From: Balneola sp.
GTDB taxonomy: Bacteria > Bacteroidota > Rhodothermia > Balneolales > Balneolaceae
Length of the DNA stretch: 64,000 nt
Assembly: GCA_002696035.1 (NCBI GenBank)
Contig: NZQV01000021.1
Span: forward strand, 62,001 to 126,000
Direction: 5' to 3'
Under the pieces are notes generated by a model that saw only the letters and a program-made list of their open reading frames with translations, did not search any database and was not told the origin of the DNA. Each line of letters starts with the position of its first letter. The first letter of the stretch is position 1. The position numbers were made by a program, and so were the translations under genes. Of this stretch, positions 34,301 to 42,558 are shown piece after piece.

Positions 34301-34390
34301 TTTTTAACCTTGTATTTGATCCCACTGGTCTTTAAATGGACAAATGGAACATCCAACATCGAACAAGTTCCGAATTCTCGGAAGAAATAA
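31322..34390 (+). CDS. efflux RND transporter permease subunit (first)
   Basis: A 1022-residue inner-membrane proton-driven exporter of the AcrB/MdtBC type with the usual duplicated plan: helix 1 (about 7-25), a large periplasmic loop, helices 2-6 (about 330-500), second loop, helices 8-12. Helix 4 has GLLLDNAIVVLEN, so the first Asp of the AcrB Asp-Asp pair is kept and the second is Asn; helix 10 has GIAVNDSILKVDF, with Asn where AcrB has Lys. No ATG is available before the first helix; TTG at 31322 (MLLKKPIASV) is the best start. The last residues (NIEQVPNSRKK) run into a repeat word. Partner adaptor and second permease follow. Confidence 0.9.
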   Translation: MLLKKPIASVILVLAVLIFGGIALERLSIELMPDIDRPTLLVRTDYSGAPASEVEFRITEQLEGMLSGVRGVQEIESLSRQGQSLIFLTFEWGFDMDIAFLNVRERLDQARYMLPNQAERPQLVYSSASDEPIATIALQLANVSNQEFSNRLSLKRWADQVFTRRLEQQEGIAQSLLVGEVQPEVQIRFNPRFIDRYGLSLSQIEQSVSDANIFSSTGELRDGWYRYALKIESRIESLDDLRKTPIISLASGRVLLLEELAEIRMAEADPTSFALLDGEEVLNVLVKKEYGSNTVEVFETLENVLNEIRDQNPDILIEVIQEDASYIENSISNLLQTLLIGGVLAFLVLFLFLDDARSPFTIGISIPVSIFLTFVVMFLFDIQLNIISLSGLTLGIGLLLDNAIVVLENISRYRQKGLGRFEAARKGTKEISLAVTASTFTTISVFLPLIFLGGFEGAFFRDLAATLSFSLIASLLVALFILPVFVAQISKKSKSKGMLSKVSASLDKVVMAYERNLGKVIQKPLPIILLALILLSGAGFAFMTTEKAVLPPDEPSKVDYLVSMPGNTALRSAKQASADIAEILLERTDQSNILSLGGYTDNTNLSSITNEGLNKFTISVPVSGFEEAAEVDRIMEGVARTYANWTFRKMSNDATGVVGIGQDAPVQFSVVGTDRGFSERVAAAFEEFMNRRYGEMDLQLKYPQRIQAYQIQFRSEELLAFELSENEIIRYLESLTRGAFITDWNRQDEQIAIRLIGEKGQTLDPQEITLDIKNKIIPLTDVAEINRINEAEQIERIRQSPILTYNSDLTFMDWWWDGGEIQQLVNRFMQESGYEIQIRGSALQVITLLKELGWLLFISVLLIYLILAIQYENLKYPFIIILAIPFAWIGSFFAMYIGGVSLNALSFMGILILTGIAVNDSILKVDFMRRYFDETGDLNEAIKQAGINRFRPVVMTSVTTILALIPMLIPFGDGYVFRQSLAIALMGGMITSTFLTLYLIPLVFKWTNGTSNIEQVPNSRKK

Positions 34391-34399
34391 GAACGTAGC

Positions 34400-34583
34400 A
34401 CGGCTCGCTGAGCCGTTGAATTTTGAAATTGGAAATGATGAATTTTGAAGGATTTGTATATGAGAAGATTTAAAATTAAAAATGGGTGCTAGTTTCCATC
34501 TGACGGATTACCCGTCTGATGGATTTTATAGGAGACTGAGTTTGAAAAAACTATTGGTCAGACGGGCTTAGAGCCGTCAGACC
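34400..34583. repeat. three hairpins between RND permease and adaptor genes
   Basis: ACGGCTC-gct-GAGCCGT (34400-34416); CCATCTGACGG ... CCGTCTGATGG (34496-34522); GGTCAGACGG ... CCGTCAGACC (34556-34565 / 34574-34583, one A-A mismatch). The last word family recurs at 43597-43628. No T-runs, so not clear terminators. Confidence 0.7.
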
Positions 34584-34660
34584 ATGAGTTATTTTAAATT
34601 TTTCATTTTGAATTTTTAATTACCACAATGTGACTCAGAGTATTAAATAGATCAAGTATT

Positions 34661-35734
34661 ATGAAACTACAAATGATGCTAAAATTGCTTCCCTTTTTAC
34701 TGATCACTGTAACCCTGTTTACTGCGTGCAAAAGTGAGGAGGACACGCCGGAAGCACCCGATGCGGACAGCGTGGAAATCCGTCCTGAAGTCGTTTTCGA
34801 TGTGGTGGACGATGAGCCGTTGAATTTCTATATCGAGAGCCGGGGAGTGGTAGAGCCGCTGCAGCGTATTCAGATCACCCCAAGAATTGGCGGTTTTGTG
34901 GAAGAGCACAACATTGAAGAAGGCCGGCTGGTGGAAAAAGGCGATATCCTGCTAAAGCTGGATGATGAGGAATGGGTGAATCAGGAGCGGAGTGCGTATA
35001 ACGAATATCGGAGTGCAAAGAATGAATATGAGATCGAAGCAAGATTTCGGAACTCAAATGGAGATGCAGAAAATCAGAATGAGAGTTTACTGAGAATCAC
35101 CACCGGACTTGCTGAAGCGGAACTGGCCTGGGAGCGGGCAAAATTGAATCTGAGTTATACCACCATAAAAGCACCTTTTGATGGCCGAATTTCAACCCAG
35201 CAGGTAGTTTCAAGCGGGGCGTATGTATCAGCAGGAGCGGATCTTGGTGCCCTGATCGATGCTGCTACCGCCCGTATTCGTTTTGATGTGCTGGAATCCG
35301 AGATTGATAATCTGGCTGAAGGGATGTCGGTGCAGGTATTTGGTCCGGGTGGCACAGAGTATGAAGGCGCGATCATCGCCATCTCCCCCGAAGTGAATCC
35401 CGATACCAAAACCGGTCAGGTGCTGGTGGAAGTTGAAAACAACGACTACGATCTCAAAACAGGTATGACCGTAGATGGACGCGTATTCGTCCGAAGTCGG
35501 GAAAGCAAAGTCAGAATGCCCCGAGAGGCTTTACTGGAAAGAGATGGCCGAACACTGGTGTTTCGCCTCCTGAATAATGAAGAAGTAGAATGGATTTATG
35601 TAACACCAGTTGCCATGAATTCCGAACATGTCCTGATCGATCACGAAGACATCAACCCCGGCGACACTTTAGCGGTAGATCAACACTTCAGCATCAGCCA
35701 TCAACAGAAAGTGGTACCATTGTTAGTGAATTAG
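34661..35734 (+). CDS. RND efflux periplasmic adaptor subunit (MFP/HlyD family lipoprotein)
   Basis: A 357-residue membrane-fusion protein. Lipobox ends TLFTAC with Cys23. The first half-lipoyl motif is QRIQITPRIGGFVEEHNIEEGRLVEKGDILL (split over about 68-98), a helical hairpin covers about 105-165, the second half-lipoyl motif is LSYTTIKAPFDGRIS (about 164-178), and beta-barrel and membrane-proximal parts follow (ARIRFDVLESEI, PDTKTGQVLVEVEN, LKTGMTVDGRV). It links the inner-membrane permeases to an outer-membrane TolC-type channel, whose gene is not in the window. It sits between two RND permease genes and could serve both. Confidence 0.9.
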   Translation: MKLQMMLKLLPFLLITVTLFTACKSEEDTPEAPDADSVEIRPEVVFDVVDDEPLNFYIESRGVVEPLQRIQITPRIGGFVEEHNIEEGRLVEKGDILLKLDDEEWVNQERSAYNEYRSAKNEYEIEARFRNSNGDAENQNESLLRITTGLAEAELAWERAKLNLSYTTIKAPFDGRISTQQVVSSGAYVSAGADLGALIDAATARIRFDVLESEIDNLAEGMSVQVFGPGGTEYEGAIIAISPEVNPDTKTGQVLVEVENNDYDLKTGMTVDGRVFVRSRESKVRMPREALLERDGRTLVFRLLNNEEVEWIYVTPVAMNSEHVLIDHEDINPGDTLAVDQHFSISHQQKVVPLLVN

Positions 35735-35739
35735 AAATG

Positions 35740-35790
35740 TTAAATGTTGAATTTTAAATGGTTACAGATCATTTAAAATTCAACATTTAA
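35740..35790. repeat. perfect 21-bp inverted repeat (AATTCAACATT family)
   Basis: Arm 35740-35760 is exactly complementary to arm 35770-35790 with a 9-nt loop; built from the words TTAAATGTTGAATTTTAAATG's reverse complement family also seen at 15212-15251. Follows the adaptor stop by 5 bp. An A/T-rich tail follows; terminator-like but without a pure T-run. Confidence 0.88.
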
Positions 35791-35835
35791 AATTAAAAAT
35801 TTCTTTATAAACACTCTTAAACCCAAATCTTAGCT

Positions 35836-38800
35836 TTGCACCAGCTACTGAATCGCAAATATCTCATCTCTTTCTTCTACATCATCGTTTGTGTGATCGG
35901 GATAGCGGTGTGGCGTGTGCTGCCGATCGAGAGTACGCCGGAGCTGAATCTGCCTTCCGTTACGGTGAATTATAATTGGGGAAGTACATCACCTGAGATC
36001 ATGGAAATGGAGATCACCCGCGAGGTGGAACGCGAAGCCAACCGGCTGCGGGATGTAACCGACATTCGCTCCATCACCCAGGAAGGCCGTTCTTCCGTCA
36101 CTATTACGTTTCGAAAGGATGCTCCCGTAGATTATCGAGTGCTGGAACTGCGCGAGTATTTGTTCACGCTGGATGAAAATCTCCCCGAAAGCATTTCACC
36201 GCCCAGCATCAGCCGACAGGTACCTGAAGAACTGGAGGATCAGCAAACCTTCATCGTGTATACGCTGAATGGGGATATGGCGCCCCGCGAACTTCTGGAG
36301 TATACGCGGACCAATATCCGCCCGAAATTACTTTCCATAGAGGGACTTGCAGAAGTAGCCATTCGGGGCGTACAGGATCCGGCGTTGATGATCGAATTTG
36401 ATATTGACCAGGTAGAGAGATTTAATCTTTCGCCACGACAAATATTGATGCAGGTGAGGGAGCAGCTAAGCTGGCGATCGGCCGGATTTGTGGAAGAAGG
36501 CATTTCGCGCTACAGCCTCATCATTCCGCCCAAATTCAAGAGTATTGCCGATATTGCCGGACTCAAGATCGAACTTCCCGGCTCCCGAAAACAACTGGTG
36601 CTGGATGACTTTGCGGAAATATCGGTACAGGATTATCCCGCCAAAACCATCAAGCGCATCAATGGTGATCCGGCGCTGACCATCGAGTTTGTAAAAGAAT
36701 CCGGTGCCGATGCTTTTACGCTCGCTGAAAATGTGTTGACGGCTATGGACGAGGTCGAAGCCCTGCTGCCTGAAGAGCTTTCCCTCATGCTCACCGTCGA
36801 TTCCACCGAAGAACTTCGACAGCAATTTGATGACCTTCAGTTGCAAGCTATTTTCAGCGGTATCCTGGTGTTTTTTGTGGTGATCCTGTTCATTCGAAAA
36901 CTGCGGGCTCCATTTGTGATCATGGGCAGCGTGGCCTTTTCGGTGCTGCTGAGTCTGATCGTCTTATACCTGATGGGCTACAGTTTGAATATCATCACGC
37001 TGGCGGGAATTACCGTGGCGCTGGGAATGCTCATCGATAATGCCGTGGTGGTTTTTGAGCATCTGAATCCCGGGTTGCCGAAAGAAAAATCGGATCGAAT
37101 TTCCCATATCACTAAAGAAATTGGGAATTCGGTAGTCCCGGTATTGGGAAGTACGTTTACGACCGTTGGGATCTTTGTCCCCTTACTTTTTGCCCTCGAT
37201 GAACTCCGGATCTTCCTCGTTCCGCTGGCCGTTGCATTAACGGTTACGTTGGTCTGCTCAGTCCTCATTGCCTTCACATGGATTCCCTACTCGCTGGTCT
37301 GGCTCACCCCAAAAATATCCGAACAAAAGAAAACAAGCCGTGTTTCTAAATGGGTGAACCGGTGGCTGATGAAAAGTTTCTTACTGAAGTCGAAACTCCG
37401 CTGGGTCCTTCCGGTGATTTTAATTGGAGCGATCGGAATCCCCTTATTTGCCATAGAAGAGCCGGATTGGGATGCGGAAGAAGGAACCGTTTGGCCGGAA
37501 TTCACACAAGTGTATTTTGATAACCGGGACGCTATTGACGGATGGATCGGCGGGCTGTCCAAGAAATTTTCAGAGGAGACCTATTTTGGAAGTCCATGGA
37601 GCCGGAACAATCAGCAAACGGTGAGCGTCTATATCCGTTCCCCTCAGGGCACTCCGCTTTCTGAGATCGACAAGATCGTACAGAACTATGAGAAGATCGT
37701 GGATCCGTACGCACATGCATTCACCTACTATGAGGCCAATATTTCGGAATATTTTGGAGCCCGCATACTTTTTGTGGTCGACCCGGATTTTGTTTTTCGA
37801 TCTGAACCTTATCAGTTCTATGCTGAGGCGCAATATCTTGGGGCCCGCACCGGGAATTTTGCCACTTCTGTACAAGGGCTGAATATCCCCGGAATAAGTA
37901 CGGGATTTGGAGGCGGCTCGTCCAATCATTCCATTCGTCTGCAGGGGTATTCCTATGATGAATTGCTGAACCTTGCTAAAGATCTTGAACGACGCCTAAA
38001 AACCAGTCGGCGAGTCAGGGAAGTGGATATCAACTCGAGTTATTACTCCCGCCGCGATGACTTTCAGCAGTATATTTTGCGACTGGATGAAGAACGAATT
38101 CTGGCAAATGACCTGAACCGGAGGGAAGTGATCTCCACGCTGATGCTGGATCTGAATCCCGAAAATACGGTCGGAAGAGTAGAATTTGGCGGACAGGAAA
38201 TGTATCTGATCGGCCGCAGCGAGCGGGATAAAGCTTTTGAGGAAGATATGATGAATCGCACGCGTCAGTTTGGCGAGGTGAACTTCAACATCAGTCGGAT
38301 AGGAGAAGTAGTGCAGGAAGGCGGGTTGAATGAAATTCGCCGGACCAACCAGTCGTATGAAAGAACGGTTTCGGTCGATTATTTGGGGAACTACAGAATG
38401 GGAAGGGAATTCATAGAATCGGTCGTTGAAACCACTCCGGTGCCGGTGGGAGCCAAGATCGAATTTGGGCGCGGATTTTTTGGATTTGGGAGTGACGACA
38501 GCAGCCGGAATTTCATTTTTGTGGCACTACTCAGCCTGCTAAGCGTGTGGATGATCGTCTCGGCCCTGCTGGAAAGCGTGAAATATCCCATTTTTGTGAT
38601 CATGGCGGTTCCGTTTAGTTTGATCGGAATTATGCTGGGCGGACTGGCCAACGATATGGCTTTCGATCGAGGAGCCATCGCCGGGTCGCTGCTTTGCATA
38701 GGCGTGGTGGTGAATAACGCCATCCTCATCTATCACCAAAAACAACTGGAAAACGGCAACGGTATTTTTGGCTTGAGATGCTGGGTGCATGTCTACCGAA

Positions 38801-38994
38801 AACGCATCCGAGCCATTTTGATCACGACCGTAACCACCATCACCGGACTGATCCCCATGATGATCTTCGGCAACAACCAATTCTGGGAAAACCTGGCGAT
38901 TGTGGTAATATGGGGGCTTTCAATAAGTACGATCTTGTTGCTGATAATGACGGGGTTGCGGGTGAGGGGTGATGGTTGGAAAGTTAAGAATTGA
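35836..38994 (+). CDS. efflux RND transporter permease subunit (second)
   Basis: A 1052-residue RND permease, clearly different in sequence from the first. Helix 1 is LISFFYIIVCVIGIAVW (about 10-26); helix 4 has GMLIDNAVVVFEH (Asp kept, second Asp is Asn); helix 10 has CIGVVVNNAILIYHQ with Asn at the AcrB Lys position. No ATG precedes helix 1; TTG at 35836 (MHQLLNRKYL) is the likely start, but the TTG lies inside TAGCTTTG, which matches the Bacteroidota -7 promoter box, so the start deserves checking. Two permeases with one adaptor suggests a hetero-trimeric pump like MdtBC; substrates unknown. Confidence 0.9.
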   Translation: MHQLLNRKYLISFFYIIVCVIGIAVWRVLPIESTPELNLPSVTVNYNWGSTSPEIMEMEITREVEREANRLRDVTDIRSITQEGRSSVTITFRKDAPVDYRVLELREYLFTLDENLPESISPPSISRQVPEELEDQQTFIVYTLNGDMAPRELLEYTRTNIRPKLLSIEGLAEVAIRGVQDPALMIEFDIDQVERFNLSPRQILMQVREQLSWRSAGFVEEGISRYSLIIPPKFKSIADIAGLKIELPGSRKQLVLDDFAEISVQDYPAKTIKRINGDPALTIEFVKESGADAFTLAENVLTAMDEVEALLPEELSLMLTVDSTEELRQQFDDLQLQAIFSGILVFFVVILFIRKLRAPFVIMGSVAFSVLLSLIVLYLMGYSLNIITLAGITVALGMLIDNAVVVFEHLNPGLPKEKSDRISHITKEIGNSVVPVLGSTFTTVGIFVPLLFALDELRIFLVPLAVALTVTLVCSVLIAFTWIPYSLVWLTPKISEQKKTSRVSKWVNRWLMKSFLLKSKLRWVLPVILIGAIGIPLFAIEEPDWDAEEGTVWPEFTQVYFDNRDAIDGWIGGLSKKFSEETYFGSPWSRNNQQTVSVYIRSPQGTPLSEIDKIVQNYEKIVDPYAHAFTYYEANISEYFGARILFVVDPDFVFRSEPYQFYAEAQYLGARTGNFATSVQGLNIPGISTGFGGGSSNHSIRLQGYSYDELLNLAKDLERRLKTSRRVREVDINSSYYSRRDDFQQYILRLDEERILANDLNRREVISTLMLDLNPENTVGRVEFGGQEMYLIGRSERDKAFEEDMMNRTRQFGEVNFNISRIGEVVQEGGLNEIRRTNQSYERTVSVDYLGNYRMGREFIESVVETTPVPVGAKIEFGRGFFGFGSDDSSRNFIFVALLSLLSVWMIVSALLESVKYPIFVIMAVPFSLIGIMLGGLANDMAFDRGAIAGSLLCIGVVVNNAILIYHQKQLENGNGIFGLRCWVHVYRKRIRAILITTVTTITGLIPMMIFGNNQFWENLAIVVIWGLSISTILLLIMTGLRVRGDGWKVKN

Positions 38995-39060
38995 TGGATC
39001 AAACGCAGAGTACTGTAACGATTATTAGAAATTGCTTAAACCTATAAATAATATTTAATT

Positions 39061-40146
39061 GTGAGTTATTTACCAGTTAATAAATTTAGAATAAATAAAG
39101 GCATCCTTTCAATATTTTTGCTCTTCTTAGTTGCCTCATGTGGAAAAATAGATGATGTCAACGAAGCAACTTACGAAGCTACAAAACAGCTGCATCCTAA
39201 TGTGGTAGAAGTTCAGGATACTGAATTATTGGTTCCTTCAGGATTGGATGTATTAGAATCAGGTCTTTTAGTAATTGAATCGAATTTGGACTCTGGTAAG
39301 TTCAAATTTTTTAACCTTGATGAATATCAGATGATGGAGTCATTTGGTGTATCAGGAAGAGGACCTGATGAATATTCTGAAATGATTCAACATCCTGTTT
39401 CAACCACTTTTACAGGAAATACGCAACTCTATGATTGGGTCAAAAAAAGAATTCAAGTGTTTACCACATCGGTTAGTGATGATGGGAAAATGGTGTACTC
39501 AAAATCAGACGAATACATATTACCGCCTGAGTTAATGCTTTCCCAATATTCAGCATTCATTAATGACACTACGGTAGTTTCGAGTGGTGGATTAAGTAAT
39601 GGATATATTTCTTTTACGAATGTGAACACCGATCAAACGACATACTTTAATCCTTTGAAGTACGATTTAAGTGAATATGAGTACAGAGAAAAAAGTTATC
39701 TATTTGAAAGTTTTTTCGGGGTGAACAATGAGAAGGAGCTTATAGCTGTGGCTTCAAAATATATGCCTGAATTGCATATAGTCAATTTTGAGGGAGAGAT
39801 GGTAGCAAAAACAGATCTGCCATCTGATGTTGAGCTTGGAAAGCTTCAGGATATAGAAAACATGGAAGCTAATTTTTATGGGGTCACTGCTTCTGCGAAT
39901 TACGTTTACGCTTCTTATGTAGGGAAATCGTTGAATGAAATGGATGAAGTTATAGACAATAATGAATTTCAGGATGTCGATCTTATCAAGCTATATAAGT
40001 TTGACTGGGAAGGTAATTTAGTGGACTCTTTTATATTAACAGGTGGACTGTATCGCTATTTGTCAGTAGACGAGGACAATAATCGTTTGTATTCCATCAA
40101 CTCTATATCACCAAATCCTGAAGTTGTATACTTTGAAATGAAGTAG
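39061..40146 (+). CDS. TolB-like 6-bladed beta-propeller lipoprotein (BF3164-like)
   Basis: A 361-residue predicted lipoprotein: lipobox LVASC with Cys27 and a GTG start at 39061. The propeller part includes FKFFNLDEYQMMESFGVSGRGPDEYSEM (split over about 81-109), where SGRGPDEY is the blade hallmark of BF3164-type TolB-like proteins, and YKFDWEGNLVDSFILTGG near the end. Function unknown; probably outer- or inner-membrane anchored and facing the periplasm. AT-rich compared with the RND genes upstream, suggesting a separate origin. The 192 bp after it carry a short CTTTGCG-type repeat word. Confidence 0.75.
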   Translation: MSYLPVNKFRINKGILSIFLLFLVASCGKIDDVNEATYEATKQLHPNVVEVQDTELLVPSGLDVLESGLLVIESNLDSGKFKFFNLDEYQMMESFGVSGRGPDEYSEMIQHPVSTTFTGNTQLYDWVKKRIQVFTTSVSDDGKMVYSKSDEYILPPELMLSQYSAFINDTTVVSSGGLSNGYISFTNVNTDQTTYFNPLKYDLSEYEYREKSYLFESFFGVNNEKELIAVASKYMPELHIVNFEGEMVAKTDLPSDVELGKLQDIENMEANFYGVTASANYVYASYVGKSLNEMDEVIDNNEFQDVDLIKLYKFDWEGNLVDSFILTGGLYRYLSVDEDNNRLYSINSISPNPEVVYFEMK

Positions 40147-40338
40147 GGCAGGTTTGAGGCAGAGCTGCACTGGTCGGTCGTACGGAGCAAAAGATCGGAA
40201 CGGGTGAAGAGTGATAATAGAAGTATGAAAACCTTGAGTAAAGACATAGCGAACTTTGCGCAGCCTTAGCGTTCATTGCGGTTACATAAAAATGCCTGAA
40301 ATTAGATCAAATTAACTACTAACAATTCAATCAGAGAT

Positions 40339-41478
40339 ATGAACCTTACAAAACATCGAATTACTACCTGTACTTTGGCACTTCTGCTTATGGCAACCGG
40401 CTTTGGATGTGGCAATGGTGAAGATGATGCCTCAACCATCATAAAAGAAAACGGAGTGATCTATAACCCTGCTGAAGGGGCTTTGCAAGAAGAATCAGCT
40501 CCTGTAGAATTTGAACTGCTGGAAACCATCGATCTTTCCGGGATTGAGGAACCGGTGATCAGCAGCATTGGCTATCTCCAAATTGATGAAGCCGGCAATT
40601 TCTATTTCATTGACCGAAGGTTGAGTAAGCTGATCTCTTTGGATCCGGAAGGAAATCTGCGTTGGGAAACCGGAGAGGAAGGTAAAGGCCCGGGCGATTT
40701 CGAAAACCCATTTGGGATGAACGTTCACAACAATAAACTATTTGTGGCCAATATACAGGGTACACGGCTGGATGAATTTGATCTGAACGGAAATTTTATC
40801 AAGAGTTATGATCTCCCAAAAGATATTAGCTTTGCGAGCCTGGAAGATATTGGAGATGATGGTACGATCCTGATGAGTGGAGCTAATTTTGGAACGGTAG
40901 GCGCGTTGGTCTACACCATGGAATTGACCGATAGCCTTCGGGTCAAAGGCAATGTGAATATCATAGAAACCGAAGATGAGGAATACAGCAGGGCCACCAT
41001 TCGGGGTGGAATCAAGTTGCTTGATGAGGGTTTCATCTACTCATACAACACGCAGTATATCCATCAGATGTATGATCATGAGGGGAATTTGAAAACGGAA
41101 GTCCGCCGCGATTTTGATGGAATTTTAGGTCCCGGTATTTATTCCACTGAAAACAGTGTGACGCTGTATGGCCTGGGAAATATCAGTTCTCCGGTATTCC
41201 TGGACAACGGAGGTTACCTGGTTCGGGTGCGCTATCCCACCAATATTGACGACCCACATACCTATGCCCGCCGGGCCTCAACCGGAGAAACCGATGAGCC
41301 GGCATATGCCGAAATTCTGGATGTATTCAATGCAAACCACGAATTGCTTTACACTTTCGATGATTCGGAGTTTGTGGAAGAATTGGGGAGTCTTTCCGTC
41401 CGGGACGATGAGGGATATTATTACTCATCGTTTAGTGATGAGCTGTTGATCAAGAAATACGAAGTGATCGTTGAATAA
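40339..41478 (+). CDS. 6-bladed beta-propeller lipoprotein
   Basis: A 379-residue predicted lipoprotein: Cys24 (TGFGC) after a hydrophobic core. NHL/6-bladed propeller signatures: IGYLQIDEAGNFYFIDRRLSKLISLDPEGNLRWE (split over 74-107), GEEGKGPGDFENPFGMNV (109-126), LDEFDLNGNFIKSYDL, ILDVFNANHELLYTF. It is a second, only distantly similar propeller next to the one at 39061. Role unknown. Converges with the glycosylase-like gene, whose stop lies 2 bp away on the other strand; no terminator is visible between them. Confidence 0.82.
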   Translation: MNLTKHRITTCTLALLLMATGFGCGNGEDDASTIIKENGVIYNPAEGALQEESAPVEFELLETIDLSGIEEPVISSIGYLQIDEAGNFYFIDRRLSKLISLDPEGNLRWETGEEGKGPGDFENPFGMNVHNNKLFVANIQGTRLDEFDLNGNFIKSYDLPKDISFASLEDIGDDGTILMSGANFGTVGALVYTMELTDSLRVKGNVNIIETEDEEYSRATIRGGIKLLDEGFIYSYNTQYIHQMYDHEGNLKTEVRRDFDGILGPGIYSTENSVTLYGLGNISSPVFLDNGGYLVRVRYPTNIDDPHTYARRASTGETDEPAYAEILDVFNANHELLYTFDDSEFVEELGSLSVRDDEGYYYSSFSDELLIKKYEVIVE

Positions 41479-41480
41479 GC

Positions 41481-42380
41481 TTATTTCTCAACGGCATTCA
41501 GCAGATCCTGCATGTGGGAAATAATCTTCTCCCGAACAGGAAGCCCCTTTTCAAAGATCATTTCCTGCTTCTGCTTGTATTCCTTTCGGCCGGAATCCGT
41601 CTCAATTTTGATGGGCTCCATCCCGTGTTCACGCATGTCGTAAGGACTCGCCTGCATGTCGATGTAACGTGCTTCCATGGCCAGTTCGAAGGCTTCGAGG
41701 ATGAGGAAGCTGGGAATCCACGGATACATTTTGAAGGCCCACTTGTAGAGATCCATATTGGAATGAATACACCCTGGCTGCTCGGTTTCGTGAAATTTCT
41801 CGCGGGAAAGCTCAAATTTATTCATTGGTTTAGCCGGCTTGGTGAAGAACCGAAAGGCATCAAAATGAGTGCAGAGCAGGGGGCGTGATTCCACAAATGC
41901 TGCCAGTTCATCCGGGTTCATGCGCATAGGCAATTGGTTGTGGCGTGGGTTATCGGTCTTGTACACCATGGCCCATTCGTGCATCCCAAAGCATCCGAAT
42001 GAGGGCTTACTCTGCTGCGTATTTTCCAGCATGTTAAGCATCCATTTCAGGGAAGAAATTCGCTTGTCCGGAAAAACCATCGGATCCACAAAAGCAACAT
42101 CGCCATCAACAGTGAGTTCCGAAACTTCCGGCAGCTCATCAAAATCAGAAAAGGAAAGGTTCACTCCAATCCCCGGCGACCATTTTCGAAAGTTAGACGG
42201 ACGAAAAGCATAATATTCAAACAAGAAATCCATAGCGGGATTTTTTTCTTGCCGTGAGCGGGCTTCCAGATAGTCGTTCAGCAAAGCATCTACACGTTTT
42301 TCGTGAGCTACTTTTTGAGATTGCCACTCAGCTTCGGGAATGGTTTCTTGAGTTTCGATGTCTTGAATTTTAGTCAACAT
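41481..42380 (-). CDS. 3-methyladenine DNA glycosylase-like family protein
   Basis: A 299-residue soluble protein. The motif string RVDALLNDYLEARSRQEKNPAMDFLFEYY, FRPSNFRKWSPGIGV and CIHSNMDLYKWAFKMYPW matches a family in Bacteroidota and Actinobacteria usually labelled 3-methyladenine DNA glycosylase. I see no helix-hairpin-helix GPD motif of classical glycosylases, so the enzymatic label rests on annotation habit and should be treated as provisional. ATG at 42380 (MLTKIQDIETQ) is preferred to an upstream ATG at 42473 because the extra 31 residues are encoded by the repeat-like sequence GATATGGTGATTTGG and look non-protein. Confidence 0.72.
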   Translation of the reverse strand: MLTKIQDIETQETIPEAEWQSQKVAHEKRVDALLNDYLEARSRQEKNPAMDFLFEYYAFRPSNFRKWSPGIGVNLSFSDFDELPEVSELTVDGDVAFVDPMVFPDKRISSLKWMLNMLENTQQSKPSFGCFGMHEWAMVYKTDNPRHNQLPMRMNPDELAAFVESRPLLCTHFDAFRFFTKPAKPMNKFELSREKFHETEQPGCIHSNMDLYKWAFKMYPWIPSFLILEAFELAMEARYIDMQASPYDMREHGMEPIKIETDSGRKEYKQKQEMIFEKGLPVREKIISHMQDLLNAVEK

Positions 42381-42558
42381 GTACCAAAGATAAGGAAAGA
42401 TTGGTGACATAGTGATATGGTGATTTGGTAAAATTACCAGTTTGAACTTTATAGGTTGTATAATACTTGCCAACCAGTATCAAAAGTTTCTGACAATCAC
42501 TACAATGAAATACTATATCACTATATCAACATTATCCAAAATTTCTGATTCGATTTAG

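Noticed and set aside
35829-35840. TAGCTTTG as a promoter -7 box for the second RND permease
   Set aside because: The match overlaps the best start codon and lacks a clear -33 element at proper spacing, so it is kept only as a caution on the start.
42381-42473. Upstream start for the glycosylase-like gene
   Set aside because: The extra 31 residues are encoded by the GATATGGTGATTTGG repeat text and do not fit the family N-terminus.
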